From assembly GCF_905404315.1 (NCBI RefSeq), contig NC_066265.1, positions 27,800,501-27,864,500 on the forward strand: 64,000 nucleotides of DNA, given 5' to 3'. The notes beneath the pieces are model-generated. The model was not told the DNA's origin, ran no database searches, and saw only the letters and a program-made list of their open reading frames with translations. The translations under genes were made by a program, and so were the position numbers. Below are positions 10,827 to 21,403 of the stretch, piece after piece (positions within the stretch are counted from its first letter, which is position 1; the number at the start of each line of letters is the position of its first letter). Source of the stretch: Leptidea sinapis (lineage: Eukaryota; Arthropoda; Insecta; Lepidoptera; Pieridae).

Positions 10827-11132
10827 ACCAGTAGGAGTCTTCGTTGCACAGCATGCAGGCTAGATTATGGGTACAATAACAGCGCATTTTTCTGCCGTGA
10901 ACAGTCATGCATAAGCATTATTGTTTTCGGTCTGAAGGGCGCCATAGCTAGTGAAATTACTGGGCAAATGAGACTTAAAAGACAAGAGTGTGACGAGCGC
11001 AATTATTATAGTGATGCTCAGAATTTTTGGGTTTTTCAAGAACCCTGAGCGGCATTGTATTGTATTTTATAGAGCGTATCAATTGCCATCAGCTGAACGT
11101 CCTGCTCGTCTCGTCCCTTATTGTCATAAAAA
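10827..11132 (+). mobile_element. SINE B, near full-length
   Basis: It starts accagtaggagtcttcgttg and passes through attatgggta, gccgtgaacagtcatgca, actgggcaaatgagactta, cagaatttttgggtttttca and tgatgg-type tail blocks to ctgctcgtctcgtccctta. It has no A/B pol III boxes that I can recognise, so its origin is unknown. ORFs of about 60-75 codons on both strands here are incidental. Confidence 0.8.
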
Positions 11133-11699
11133 GCCATCCCAGAAATCCTAGTAATAGAATCCATATTGATACAGTGACAAATAGAGCAGCAGCCATCTTG
11201 TATTTCAAAAATTAATTTTGAATTCGTTCTCGGCCATCCTGAACGACTTCCATATTGTTCCAAAGATGATTGTAGGCGGCGCCTATCTTTTAAAATGATT
11301 TCACTTTCAGACTCAGCCGTCTGGAAAACTATTGAAATATATTCAAATTAGTATAGTGAACATTTTGCATAGCTACCAACTTGGAAAAAAAATATATGGG
11401 TATGTTTGGTCGCAAAAAAAACGTAAGCATATACGTTCTGTGGTACTCCATATAAATAATTTATAAAGATAAAGCCTAGTTCTCCAGCAAACGCAGTTAA
11501 AAGAATTTTAACCTTTACTTTCAGAGCATTGTGTCCAAAAAGTAATATTGTAAATTTCAAGGCATTACAATTTTTAAACATTAAAAGGAAAATACATAAA
11601 AGATTACTTAAATAAATGAAATCATGGGTAAAATAAATTATGTTTTATGAAAAATGATGAAAATGTTTACCTTTATATTTATTGTGTCATAGTATTTTT
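11133..11699. other. Nothing recognised
   Basis: The 77-codon minus-strand ORF at 11348-11581 has no recognisable domain and is not called. Confidence 0.4.
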
Positions 11700-11719
11700 A
11701 TGAATCTTTTTTTTCGTGT

Positions 11720-12060
11720 TAAGTTTCCGGGCATGGTAAGTCAATCTCCTATAAGTGGCATTGTCGTGGAGCGGGTCGTTACTTTCTCTAAGATATGGCT
11801 GATGCCTGGTAGCATGGACCAGTGCCTGCCGCCTGGTGCCTGATCTATCACATTATTAAGTAATATTAAGAAACCCAAGGGCTAGCAGCTATTTCGGTCA
11901 ACGGATCACCCTAGCTATCCAACGAGGAAATGCTGCCAGTATTCTTGGTACGCTTCCACGTAATGATAGTTTTGATTTCATGAAGTCATAGTTTTGTAAA
12001 TATAGTTATAAGATTTGTTTTGTTATTAAATAAATTAATGTGTTATGTTTTAATAAATTA
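11720..12060 (+). pseudogene. LINE C 3' end (best-preserved C-terminus)
   Basis: At 11901-11993 one frame reads a conserved LINE C-terminal tail beginning YFGQRITLAIQRGN and continuing to a stop at the end of the gatttcatgaagtcatag block. The upstream part is frame-shifted. The 3' UTR runs to about 12060 in ttaaataaattaatg. This belongs to the same family as 9146-9470 and 22390-22530. Clade not assigned. Confidence 0.6.
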
Positions 12061-12724
12061 GAATTATTATATCGTACGTGTTGATATTTATCCCTATCCG
12101 TATTTACCTGTTAAGGATTCAAGGCCAAGGTTATGAAAATACTGTATTACTATCAGCCCTTTATACACGTGCAAATTTCTAAGTAAATCAAAAGCCTTAG
12201 ATGTGTAGAAATAGTTGTGAGATTCTGTTACATAGATAAGATATTATTTATAAGTTACTGTTCAACATTGTTATACGTTTTATACTAATTATAAATGGTA
12301 TTTACACCTAGTGTAAATAGCATTTTTTATTGTACTATCCCTTTTGCACTTACTTAAATTATAATTGTACAATGATGTGTTGTTGGTGTAACTATCTAAA
12401 CAAATAAAATTAAATAAACATAAATAGATAGATACAAGCCAAGCTAAAGAGTATAAGGTAGAGCTTGTAGCAACAAGATTGTTAAATCTACAAATTCAAA
12501 CAAAATTCAACATTGTAAAATTCCATAAGAAGCTCGAAAACTTAAAGAACTTGAGAACTTGAAAAAGCTAAGTTACTCTTTGTGGTTTATTAAACATTCT
12601 TCACAACTTCCAAGTTTATTTCTCAAGGATTATTGCAAACGTAGATGTTTAAATTTATCAAATAGCATAAAAGAATTTATGGAAATATTGTGATTATTAT
12701 TTATAAACTGATTATCTTTTGAAA
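12061..12724. other. Nothing recognised
   Basis: Only a small palindrome (tttacacctagtgtaaa, near 12300) was noticed. Confidence 0.4.
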
Positions 12725-12922
12725 TAATTTACACATATAAAACTGAAAACAAGATTTTATGAACGATGCGGGACTCGAACCCGCGACCTCTCGCGTTCTG
12801 TGCGAGCGCACTTCCACCAAAAAATCTTGCTTTGTTCAACTCTCAGGTTATGTGGGTTCGAGTCCCGCATCGTTCATAAAATTTTGTTTTCAGTTTTATT
12901 TGTGTAATTAATCCTAGAAGTG
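12725..12922. mobile_element. SINE C head-to-head inverted pair
   Basis: The left half (minus) reads aaaactgaaaacaagatttt, atgaacgatgcgggactcga, acccgcg. The right half (plus) reads gggttcgagtcccgcatcg, ttcataaaattttgttttca, gttttatttgtgtaattaat. Each has a B-box (ggttcgagtccc). The halves pair over about 55 bp with a 55-60 bp spacer. The halves look like tRNA 3' ends, but the A-box and acceptor pairing are absent, so this is not an authentic tRNA gene. Confidence 0.65.
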
Positions 12923-13622
12923 CATCACAATCACTTTAAAAATATAACAAATTTAACTTCTATTTTGAACCCACGTGCCAATATCGCAGCGCCCATACAC
13001 GTATTGAGGCTTTCTTGGGTTTTCCCGCAACATAGCCAGTAGATAAAAATAGAGATATTGAGTAAATAATTAATAATATTTAATGAAAATTTAAAGATTC
13101 TAGTGAAATAAATACATCTGAATCAATTGGTAGTCCTTGTTCTTTGCATCGTTGCGTTCATCAAAGTGGTGTAAAGTTTTTAAACCTAAATGCACATGAA
13201 AGATCAAAATATATCACTAGTTCAACGTAAATAATTTGCTTTAAAAAAAAAGTAAAGCTACAAATTTTTGAACACCAAATTACAATGGTGAAATACTTTG
13301 TACGAGTGAGAGTATATGAAACTCATAAACCACAGTTTTCTTACGTATTACGTGTAGTTTACATGCGAAACGTCAATGGGGCCACATTTAGCTGGATACG
13401 CAAATAGTCTTAGTTCTGTAGTATACGCGGAAACAAAACCTTTTCGGTTCTAAGGAGGACATAGTGGTTCGGTATAATACTTCAATAAACGGCAACTTAA
13501 TTGTTAAATACATATTGTATTTAATATTATAATTTATATAATATTATAATAAGTTTATAATATTGTATTCATTAAATACATATTAAATACATTCCATAAA
13601 TTGTTAAATTATAAGTTAACCT
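12923..13622. other. Nothing recognised
   Basis: AT-rich, with an attataatttatataatat-type tract near 13525. No gene seen. Confidence 0.4.
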
Positions 13623-13748
13623 AAGAGGCCGGCAACGCTCCTGTGATTCCTCTGGTGTTGCAAGAGAGTGTGGGCGGCGGTGATCACTTAACACCAGGTG
13701 ACCCGTACGCTCGTTTGTCCTCCTATTCCATAACAAAAAAAAAAAAAT
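13623..13748 (+). mobile_element. LINE A 3' end, heavily 5'-truncated
   Basis: It reads aggccggcaacgctcctgtg, attcctctggtgttgcaaga, ggtgatcacttaacaccagg, acgctcgtttgtcctcctat and ends in a poly(A) tract, matching the 3' terminus of LINE A at 17535-17657. Only the last 125 bp or so were copied. Confidence 0.8.
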
Positions 13749-13850
13749 CAATCTATTGACTCGTATATACGAGTGTGAGTGGGGTGAAACGATATCGTTT
13801 CACTCACACTCGCACACGGACAGACTGACGGACTGACATACACCACATAC
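13749..13850. repeat. Palindrome centred on gtgaaacgat|atcgtttcac
   Basis: 13784-13803 is a perfect 20-bp palindrome. The flanks extend the pairing (cgagtgtgagtg on the left, cactcacactcg on the right) with a 5-base bulge on the left. Confidence 0.6.
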
Positions 13851-13929
13851 ACAATCACAAATGCATACATACATGCACACACACACTTATTTACTAACAT
13901 ACTATTATATTCTTACTGTTTCATCATTC

Positions 13930-14175
13930 ATTTTTTTCATTTCATTTTCATCTTCTCTCCTTCCCACAAGCACACAGCCGCTCCGAGGTTCGTGTCTCCG
14001 TAAGAGACGTCCCGCGACTTTGCGGCTTCCACGGCTCACGTCCTAGGTCGCTGTAAAAGCCTTCAGGCATGGAAGCATAGAGGAGGTTTTTAGTCAGTAG
14101 GGGGTGTAACCCGAGTCCAACATATGGGCCCCATTAAGAGGGCTTCAATACGTAAATATAAATAAAAAAATACGA
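13930..14175 (+). mobile_element. Repeat E (retroposon-like), copy 1
   Basis: Closely similar to 28465-28706: ctctccttcccacaagcaca, cagccgctccgaggt, ccacggctcacgtcctaggt, cgctgtaaaagcc, agcatagaggaggttttta, then an A-rich end. No target-site duplication is clear for this copy. The small ORF at 13861-14046 is not conserved in the other copies. Confidence 0.6.
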
Positions 14176-14673
14176 AGAAAAAATCGTCAGCTCCCTAAAG
14201 AAGACACAGCCAATGTCTATCAATTATTTCTTTAGTGTTATATCGTACTGGGTAATACTTTGAGATCACGTCATTTAACATAAATTACTACTTTTTCTGG
14301 GGCGTAAAAAGAATAGGGGAGTCCCAAGCCCATGGGTGTCGTAAGAGGCGACTTAGGGCTTTTTAGAAGTGGGAGAGTCACGCTGCCGTGACGCTTATGA
14401 CGTCAGCACAATCGGGCCAGACTCGTCCGGGTTAATTACCACACTCGCACAGAATACCGGCGTGAAGTAGCTGTCTAGTGCCGCTATGTTTTGCATCGGT
14501 TAGTGTCGAGGACCGGTGGCCATTCCCCCCCCCCCCTCCACCCGAATATGACAGCGGAATCTAAAAAAATTTTACCCCAGAAGGGTACCGGCTCTACCAG
14601 AGTCGGAGAATCCCTCCCCGAGCACTCTAGCTCGGGCTGACCTTCGTATTCAGGGGAGGGCACAGAACCGCGC

Positions 14674-16821
14674 ATGACCAAGGACAAACGAGGCAGTAAC
14701 ACCACGGCACCCCGCTCCACACTTAACGTGGACTTTTGCAATATCAGGGGAATTCACTCCAATTTAAACGCCGTCCACCACCACCTTGAGACGGCGCAGC
14801 CGGCCTTGTGTTTCCTTACGGAGACGCAGATGTCTCGACCTAGCGATACGTCATATTTAACGTACCCCGGATACAAAATTGAGCACAATTTTTTGCCTCA
14901 TGCCGGGGTATGTCGCAAAGTTAGGGAGGATATCTGCTGTCGCCGTCTCGGCAATTTTGAGGGTAGGGACCTGTCCACTCTCTGGCTCCGCGTAGAATTA
15001 GAGGACCGCGTCCGCATCTATGCGTGTGTCTACAGGTCCCATAGTGGTAACGCAGAAACCGATCATCTCATGGGCTGCGTTCAAGCGGCAATTGACGACG
15101 TGCTTGCACAGATCCCCTCCACTGAAATCGTAGTCTTGGGTGATTTCAACGGGCACAATGCCGAATGGCTTGGATCACGTACCACAGACTACGCAGGGCG
15201 ATCTGTGCATAATTTTGCATTGGCGTATTGTCTGTCCCAATTGGTCGAGTCGCCAACGCGGCTCCCGGATGTGGATAGCCACATGCCGTCCTTATTGGAT
15301 CTTCTGCTGACTACACATCCCGATGGTTACCAGGTCTTTGTCGACGCCCCTCTCGGAACGTCCGACCATTGCCTCGTCATGAGTGTTGTGCCTATGCGAC
15401 GCCAACGTCGCAGACCACCAGCGACCCGCCGCGTTTGGCACTACAAGTCAGCAGATTGGGATAGGATGAGTTCCTTTTTTGCATCCTACCCTTGGGGCAG
15501 GGTTTGTTTCCCTTCGGATGATCCTAGTGCCTGCGCCGTTGCAGTAGCCGATGTGATACTACAGGGTATGGATATTTTTATACCAAACTCTGTAGTGCCC
15601 ATCGGTTGCAGATCACAGCCCTGGTTTGATGTGTCAGTCACAGCAGCATCTGACTGCAAAAAACTGGCGTATCGAGCTTGGGTTGCGGCGCTGGGCACAA
15701 AGGATCCGAACTGCACAGTTCTTAAGAGGAAATACAAACGTGCCTCCAGATTTTTTAAGCAACAAATCGCCCGTGCAAAGTCAAAACACGTCGTCAAAAT
15801 CAGTGAGCAGCTTTCCAGTTACCCGACCGGAACACGCAAGTTCTGGTCGTTGTCGAAAGCTGCTCTTGGTAACTTCAGCCAGCCGTCCATGCCGCCGTTG
15901 CACATGAGGAATGACACCCTGGCCCATACGGCAAAAGAGAAAGCCGATCTCATGTGCACTCTTTTCGCCTCCAACTCAACTCTTGACGACAATGGAAAAA
16001 CACCGCCGACCATCCCGCGGTGTCAGAGCTCTATGCCTGAAGTACAGTTCAGACAGAAAACTGTTAGGAGAGCTCTGTTTTCGTTGGACGTCAGGAAGTC
16101 GAGCGGGCCGGATGGCATTTCTCCAATCGTGCTTAGAACGTGTGCCCCTGAGTTGACGCCGGTGCTAACGCGTTTATTCCGGCACTCTTATTCTAAAGGC
16201 GTAGTCCCTGACTCATGGAAGTCAGCCCTTGTCCATCCGATCCAAAAAAAAGGAGACAGTTCGGATCCGGCGAACTACAGGCCTATTGCTATTACCTCCA
16301 TGCTCTCCAAAATCATGGAGAGCATAATTAGCCGTCATCTCTTGGTATATCTAGAGGGACACCAGTTGATCAACGACCGACAATACGGCTTTCGCCATGG
16401 TCGGTCGGCAGGTGATCTTCTGGTATACCTAACACATAGATGGGCAGCGGCTATTGAAAGCAAGGGGGAAGGCCTGTCAGTTAGCCTGGATATAGCGAAG
16501 GCCTTTGATCGTGTATGGCACAAGGCGCTCCTCTCCAAACTTCCATCATTTGGGGTTCTCGAGAGCTTGTGCAAGTGGACCTCCAGCTTCCTCACTGGGC
16601 GCAGCATGCAGGTCGTTGTCGACGGATATTGCTCGAACCCGAAGCCCGTGAGTGCTGGAGTGCCCCAAGGCTGTGTGCTGTCTTCCACGCTGTTTCTTCT
16701 GCATATCAATGATATGTTGGACACCTCCAACATTCATTGCTATGCAGACGACAGCACTGGTGATGCCGTGTACACTGGCCATGCAGGTCTCTCTCGGGAA
16801 ATCGTCGACCAGTGCCGGTAG
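14674..16821 (+). CDS. LINE A endonuclease/reverse transcriptase ORF, prematurely stopped
   Basis: The 715-codon ORF has an apurinic endonuclease domain (about residues 15-235) with FCNIRG near 21, LTETQ near 49, GDFNGHNAEW near 156 and the catalytic SDH at 230-232. The reverse transcriptase domain (about 470-715) has SSGPDGISPIVLR near 475, YRPIAITS, RQYGFRHGRSAGD, the first catalytic motif DIAKAFDRVWH near 605 and YADD at about 690-693. In life it would nick target DNA and copy its own RNA there. The ORF stops at TAG 16819-16821, where the copy at 25800 has GAG, so one G-to-T change truncates it. The first ATG (14674) precedes the domain start without an obvious alternative. Confidence 0.85.
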   Translation: MTKDKRGSNTTAPRSTLNVDFCNIRGIHSNLNAVHHHLETAQPALCFLTETQMSRPSDTSYLTYPGYKIEHNFLPHAGVCRKVREDICCRRLGNFEGRDLSTLWLRVELEDRVRIYACVYRSHSGNAETDHLMGCVQAAIDDVLAQIPSTEIVVLGDFNGHNAEWLGSRTTDYAGRSVHNFALAYCLSQLVESPTRLPDVDSHMPSLLDLLLTTHPDGYQVFVDAPLGTSDHCLVMSVVPMRRQRRRPPATRRVWHYKSADWDRMSSFFASYPWGRVCFPSDDPSACAVAVADVILQGMDIFIPNSVVPIGCRSQPWFDVSVTAASDCKKLAYRAWVAALGTKDPNCTVLKRKYKRASRFFKQQIARAKSKHVVKISEQLSSYPTGTRKFWSLSKAALGNFSQPSMPPLHMRNDTLAHTAKEKADLMCTLFASNSTLDDNGKTPPTIPRCQSSMPEVQFRQKTVRRALFSLDVRKSSGPDGISPIVLRTCAPELTPVLTRLFRHSYSKGVVPDSWKSALVHPIQKKGDSSDPANYRPIAITSMLSKIMESIISRHLLVYLEGHQLINDRQYGFRHGRSAGDLLVYLTHRWAAAIESKGEGLSVSLDIAKAFDRVWHKALLSKLPSFGVLESLCKWTSSFLTGRSMQVVVDGYCSNPKPVSAGVPQGCVLSSTLFLLHINDMLDTSNIHCYADDSTGDAVYTGHAGLSREIVDQCR

Positions 16822-17595
16822 AAACTTGTGTCTTCTATCGAGTCCTCTCTTGAGAAGGTCGCGGAATGGGGAAAATTGAACCTTGTCCAATTTAACCCCC
16901 AGAAGACTCAAGTTTGCGCGTTTACCACTAAAAATCCCTATTTGTCGTATCACCGCTCTTCGACAACATTTCACTCAAAGCCTCGCCTAGTATCGGAATA
17001 CTGGGTCTTGAAATCTCGAGCGATTTCCAATTTCGTGGTCATCTGGAAGGCAAAGCCAAATTGGCTTCAAAGAAACTGGGCGTCATTAATAGAGCACGGA
17101 AATACTTCAAGCCGGCCCACATACTAGCGCTCTACAAAGCGCAGGTCCGGCGCACCCCAGTATCAGCTCGATCCATTTGACCGCGTGCAACGCAGAGCAG
17201 CTCGAATTGTCGGGGACACAGTGCTCTGTGAACGACTGGATCACTTGGCGTTGCGTAGAGACGTCGCTTCATTGTGTGTCTTCTACCGCATTTATCACGG
17301 GGAGTGTTCCGAAGAGCTGTTCAACCTGATTCCTGCCGCCGAATTCCACCTTCGCACGACACGCCACAAGTTAGGATATCATCCGCACCATCTGGATGTG
17401 TGGCGGTCCTCCACAGTGCGGTTTTCAAGGAGCTTTCTTCCACGTACTACAAAGCTGTGGAATGAGCTTTCTTGTGCGGTGTTTCCGGGACGATACGACA
17501 TGGGTACCTTCAAAAAAAGCGCGTACACCTTCCTTAAAGGCCGGCAACGCTCCTGTGATTCCTCTGGTGTTGCAAGAGATCACAGGCGGCGGTGA
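16822..17595 (+). pseudogene. LINE A ORF continuation: C-terminal domain, frameshifted
   Basis: After the TAG the frame continues KLVSSIESSLEKVAEWGKLN and FNPQKTQVCAF, then shifts near 16935. The GHLEGKAKLASKKLGVIN-type block is read in another frame at about 17035-17100. 17185-17595 is open again, with RRAARIVGD, LALRRDVASLCVFYRIYHGE, CSEELFNLIPAAEF and RSFLPRTTKLWNEL. This is the region C-terminal to the RT that ends just before the 3' UTR. Not functional as it stands. Confidence 0.75.
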
Positions 17596-17739
17596 TCACT
17601 TAACAACAGGTGACCCGTACGCTCGTTTGTCCTCCTATTCCATAAAAAAAAAAAAAAACTATTACTTTTATAATATATTTTAATATCTTTGTTTGCTGTA
17701 TAAATGTGTTTCAATAACAAAGAGTTTTATTAATATAAT

Positions 17740-17850
17740 AGTTGACCCAGAAAACGTTGTTTTGCCATATAGAGTAATTTAAAAAAATATTTATAAAATG
17801 TAGGGGTATAAAAAATAGATCCAACCGATTGTCAGATAGGTCTGATTGTC
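17740..17850 (-). mobile_element. Helitron-like 3' end remnant
   Basis: The minus-strand end reads ggcaaaacaacgttttctgg, gtcaacta, similar to the aacgttt...gggtcagctag termini elsewhere, but the final CTAG is degraded. The 5' limit is unclear. Confidence 0.4.
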
Positions 17851-18315
17851 TATTTGGTAGGCCAAATATATCGTACTACAATTATTGTTTGAGTATGTTA
17901 AAGATAAAATATGTTGTAAAGCCCTTTTTCTGTAAGATAATGACAAAGCCCATACATATTATTTCCATAAAGTTCTGAAGTTGAATATTTTACACAGTTG
18001 TGCCAAATGCGACGATAATCACAGTGAGTTAATGTAAATATTATAATGACTTGTAAAGTTTTATACACTTTTGGTATTGTGCCAACATATATACTGCAAG
18101 AAATACTGTATTTATATTTAAATTATAATCATCAAAATATCTTATATTGATTTAGGTACTAACCTACCAAGTTCTGCAATTGCTTCTTGAATTTTCAAAT
18201 ACAAATAGATTACATAGTTGTCCTAGAGTGTTCGTGACTAAAATATTATTTTATAGATAATCTTTACAAATACTGACAGGCCAGTATCATTATTTTATAA
18301 AAGTTTTTTTTACAG
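17851..18315. other. Nothing recognised
   Basis: AT-rich; no ORF or family recognised. Confidence 0.4.
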
Positions 18316-18598
18316 TAAGGTACGAGACGAGCAGGACGGTTATTGTTGTGCCCTGCCCATTATAATACAGTATCGCTCAGGATTCTTGAGAAACCCAAAA
18401 ATTCTGAGTGGCACTACAATTGCGCTCGTCACCTTGAGACATACGATGTTAAGTCTCATTTGCCCAGTAATTTCACTAGTTACGGCACCCTTCAGATCGA
18501 AACACAATTTCACAGCAGAAATAGGCGCCGTTGACCACAACGTGGGTACCAACCCATAATCTAACCGGCATCATGTGCAAAGGATCCTCCCACTGGTA
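18316..18598 (-). mobile_element. SINE B
   Basis: It reads gagacgagcaggacg at one end and cctcccactggta at the other, and contains ttctgagtggcactacaatt, gcgctcgtcaccttgagaca and tctcatttgcccagtaattt. The segment covering gttcagctgatggtaattg is missing. Confidence 0.8.
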
Positions 18599-18974
18599 GA
18601 TTCATACAAATAACGGTTGTGATGTTTTATGTTGCTTATTGAATCGTTTTTACTTTAGTTTTATTTTTAAAAACATCGAAAGAACCTCTGAGTCTAAAGC
18701 AACGTTGGCTTTATAACACCATTAGCTTCCAGCTCATAAAAAGTCGAATTATAAGTAATATTTCACTGTGCAACGTAATTTATGACTTTTTTTCCGGAAC
18801 GAGCGCGGAACCACAATAGCGTACCTACGTGAAAGTCTCTCAACTTCCTCTCACGGTATTTTAAGAGAGTTTTTACTATCAAGTCTTTTGTTAACTTAAT
18901 GTATTTTTATTTTGACGATATTTTTACACATATTACTATATATTCGCTCTATTTCTACACATTATTATATATTT
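18599..18974. other. Nothing recognised
   Basis: Contains a moderately GC-rich patch at 18790-18850, unassigned. Confidence 0.4.
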
Positions 18975-19167
18975 ACCAGTGGGAGGCTCCTTTGCATAGG
19001 ATGCCGGCTAGATTATGGTTACCACAACGTCGCCTATTTCTGCCGTGAAGCAGTAATGTGTAAGCATTACTGTGTTTCCGTCTGAAAGGCGCCGTAGCTA
19101 GTGAAACTACTGGGCAAATGAGACTTAACATTTTATGTCTCAAGGTGACGAGCGCAGTTGTAGTGCC
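18975..19167 (+). mobile_element. SINE B, 3'-truncated
   Basis: It starts accagtgggaggctccttt and ends abruptly after gacgagcgcagttgtagtg. The final third of the family consensus is absent. Confidence 0.8.
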
Positions 19168-19412
19168 CACCAAGTTTGCTACGTTTTCAATGAATAATAT
19201 TGAAGAATATTTTTAACCAAAAACCAGTTTCTGTGTTCGACTACGAAATGACAGTTATTGGTAACTACGGAACTTGGTAACCTATATTCACACAGTTGTC
19301 GTACTGTCATCATCTATGATTATATTCATTATAATAAATATTACTTATTAATATTGTTACAATTATTAAAATTTTACTGAGTTTTCTAAAAACGCGTCTT
19401 AAATACCTCTAA

Positions 19413-19569
19413 TCTATATATACATAAGAGATTTCCACGTATATAGTCTCATCTCGATATCTCTGGAACCACTAGAGCTAAAGACTTGAAATTTGGTAGG
19501 AATATTCTTTTCATCAAGTAGAGGTATTATATATATATATATCATCAGCTAACTTTTATCAACAGCTAG
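19413..19569 (+). mobile_element. Short Helitron-like element
   Basis: It starts TCTATATATACATAAGAG after A and ends caacagCTAG before T. The interior tatctctggaaccactagag, ctaaagacttgaaatttgg is shared with 51120-51230. It is much shorter than its relatives and internally deleted. A mariner-like element begins five bases downstream. Confidence 0.65.
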
Positions 19570-19574
19570 TATTA

Positions 19575-20539
19575 TACAGGGTGGACCAAAAGTCCGTTTA
19601 CATTTGAATTAGTTGCCGCGTCTAGCAGCGGCGGCGGAAGGAGGTAAAGGGGTTACGCATTGCAAGAGCGGCCAATGGAAATTTAGTACCATGGCGTCGT
19701 TTAGCGGTAGTCAACGTGCATTTTGTGTACGCTAGTACTATCGAAACAACGATTCTGCGACTTTAGCTCAACGAAAGATTTGCAATCATTACAAGATACG
19801 ACACAAAAATCAAGCTCCATCAGGTGTGTTAATTAAATAATGGGTGCTCAAGTTTGAGAAGACGGGTTCAACAATGGATTTACCTCGATCTGGCCGGCCT
19901 AGAACGTCGAGGGACCCCGAAAACGTGGAGCGAGTAAAATTGTCTGTTCGTGACCAACCTGGACTATCAACTCGAAAGCGGTCTGCTGTCCTTAACGTGC
20001 CAAGATAATGATGTATTAAGCCGCACTCTCAAGAAAGATTTAAGTCTACATTCCTATAAAATCCAAATGGTGCAGGAATTAAGGCCTCAGGACCATGCCA
20101 CTAGGTTGCAGTTTGCGAACGAAATGGTAGAGCGATTCACCAGTTTTACAAACATTTTTTTCTCAACAAGGCACACTTCCACCTAAATGGGCATGTTAAT
20201 AGACAAAATTGTCGTTATTGGAGGGACACTATGTCATGGTGATCAAAAACCCCTGCATTCCAGCCAACCAACACAGTAAGTCTTGACGAATTAAAGGATC
20301 GTATTCGCACAGAAATACAAAACATCTCAACAGAAACATGTAAAGCTGTCATGGATAATTTCCGCTCTAGATTGCAGCAATGCCAGAATAATGAAGGATT
20401 GCATATGGATGATGTTATTTTTAAGAAATAAATCCCCCTTTTGTTTACTATCGAAAACAATAAACAGTTTTGATCTACTGTAATTAGTTTTTTTTTAATC
20501 ATCATTTCAATTATAAACGGACTTTTGGTTCAACCTGTA
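19575..20539 (+). mobile_element. Internally deleted mariner/IS630-like DNA transposon
   Basis: Inverted ends tacagggtggaccaaaagtc and gacttttggttcaacctgta are flanked by TA on both sides (19573-19574, 20540-20541), the hallmark target duplication of Tc1/mariner/IS630 elements. At 965 bp it looks deleted in the catalytic region. Confidence 0.8.
19691..20431 (+). pseudogene. Transposase remnant (mariner/IS630-like)
   Basis: From ATG 19691 the frame reads MASFSGSQRAFCVRYYR, then a helix-turn-helix-like region with GRPRTSRDPENVERVKLSVR (about 19887-19950), then frameshifts. HFHLNGHVNRQNCRYWRD is readable near 20170-20230. The sequence then jumps to TPAFQPTNTVSLDELKDRI and ends MDDVIFKK at about 20430. 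The residue before AHFHLNG, where the first catalytic Asp (S-D-E-A-H-F type) is expected, reads Asn. The stretch that should carry the later catalytic residues is missing. Inactive; could only be mobilised in trans. Confidence 0.7.
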
Positions 20540-20869
20540 TATACGAATTCGAATTCCTTGTGTTTTCAGTACTTTCAAACTGTTCAAACTGTCGTTCAGG
20601 TAATTTCGCTCTCACATTAATAGACCACGTGTCTAACTGACAGTAATTGTTATTGTATTATTTAAAACCCTGCACAGTATTTAGACGCAACACTCAGTCT
20701 TAGCCCGAGTCGGTACTTGGTAGTGAGCTATTAAATTTCTAGAAGGCGCTTAATCATTAAATATGCAAGCCAAATGCTGGTTACACCTGCGCTCCATCTA
20801 ACTTAGTGAGAACTGTGTATAAAGTAAGCCTACATCGATTATTTACAGCCGAGTATATCCTCCTAGCAA
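20540..20869. other. Nothing recognised
   Basis: No family or ORF recognised. Confidence 0.4.
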
Positions 20870-21260
20870 AGTATAAAGCAAAATCACCAGCTGCCAACGC
20901 GCTATGGAACGTGGCATGTTAAATATCAACAAAAGACAAAAAATAAGACACACAAGAATATGAAACATTTCAAAAGCTGCATGCTCAAAGACTTAAATGG
21001 GCAGGGCATGTAGCGCGACTATAAGATGAGAAATCGCTACAGAGAAAGACCCCATGCGAGATGGCAAGATGACACCACAAAGATAGCGAAAATTTTCCAA
21101 AAAAAATATGAAAATATGGACTGTGTAACTGGTCCAAGTCGAAGCCAATTTAAAAAGTTGCCTCTCGCTTGCGGAAAAACTTATGAACAAATCCCTATTC
21201 TAATCTGCATTTTAATAATTACGCAAATGAAACAGATCTCAGACTTTTTAAATATTTAAT
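20870..21260 (+). pseudogene. RTE-type LINE C-terminal remnant
   Basis: Frames read ERGMLNINKRQKIRHTRI, then (shifted) LKWAGHVARL-like and RYRERPHARWQDD. This is the arrangement of the C-terminal tail of RTE retrotransposons (a cross of K-W-x-GH-x-R then GRP-x-RW-x-DD). Several frameshifts and stops; no RT domain remains. Confidence 0.5.
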
Positions 21261-21403
21261 TAAAACTTAATGTTCAGAGTAATCTTCGCGATGGATTTCT
21301 CAAAGATAAAATGATAAAAAATGCATATTTACATACAATCGTTTGAAATTTACAAGAGACAGACACACCTTAAGAATAAGGTGCTCCTATAATTATTATA
21401 ATA

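Larger units (their letters stand above)
14285..17657 (+). mobile_element. LINE A: nearly complete APE-type non-LTR retrotransposon
   Basis: A leader of about 390 bp (aagaataggggagtcccaag, gtgtcgtaagaggcgactta) precedes one long ORF with endonuclease and reverse transcriptase, a damaged C-terminal region, and a 3' UTR ending cctcctattccat-poly(A) at 17657. No gag-like ORF1 is seen upstream, so the element is either 5'-shortened or single-ORF. It is broken by a nonsense codon at 16819-16821, a frameshift near 16935, and a deletion of about 35 bp near 17148 relative to the copy at 26110-26165. Probably a Jockey/CR1-group element; the clade is not assigned. No clear target-site duplication was found. 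Confidence 0.85.

Noticed and set aside
12765..12880. Pair of tRNA genes on opposite strands
   Set aside because: Each half has only the B-box side; the symmetry is better explained by inverted SINE C bodies.
13861..14046. 61-codon ORF starting in a CA-rich tract
   Set aside because: Runs from a simple repeat into repeat E; not conserved in the other repeat E copies.
16546..16974. 142-codon minus-strand ORF opposite LINE A
   Set aside because: Shadow of the LINE A reading frame.
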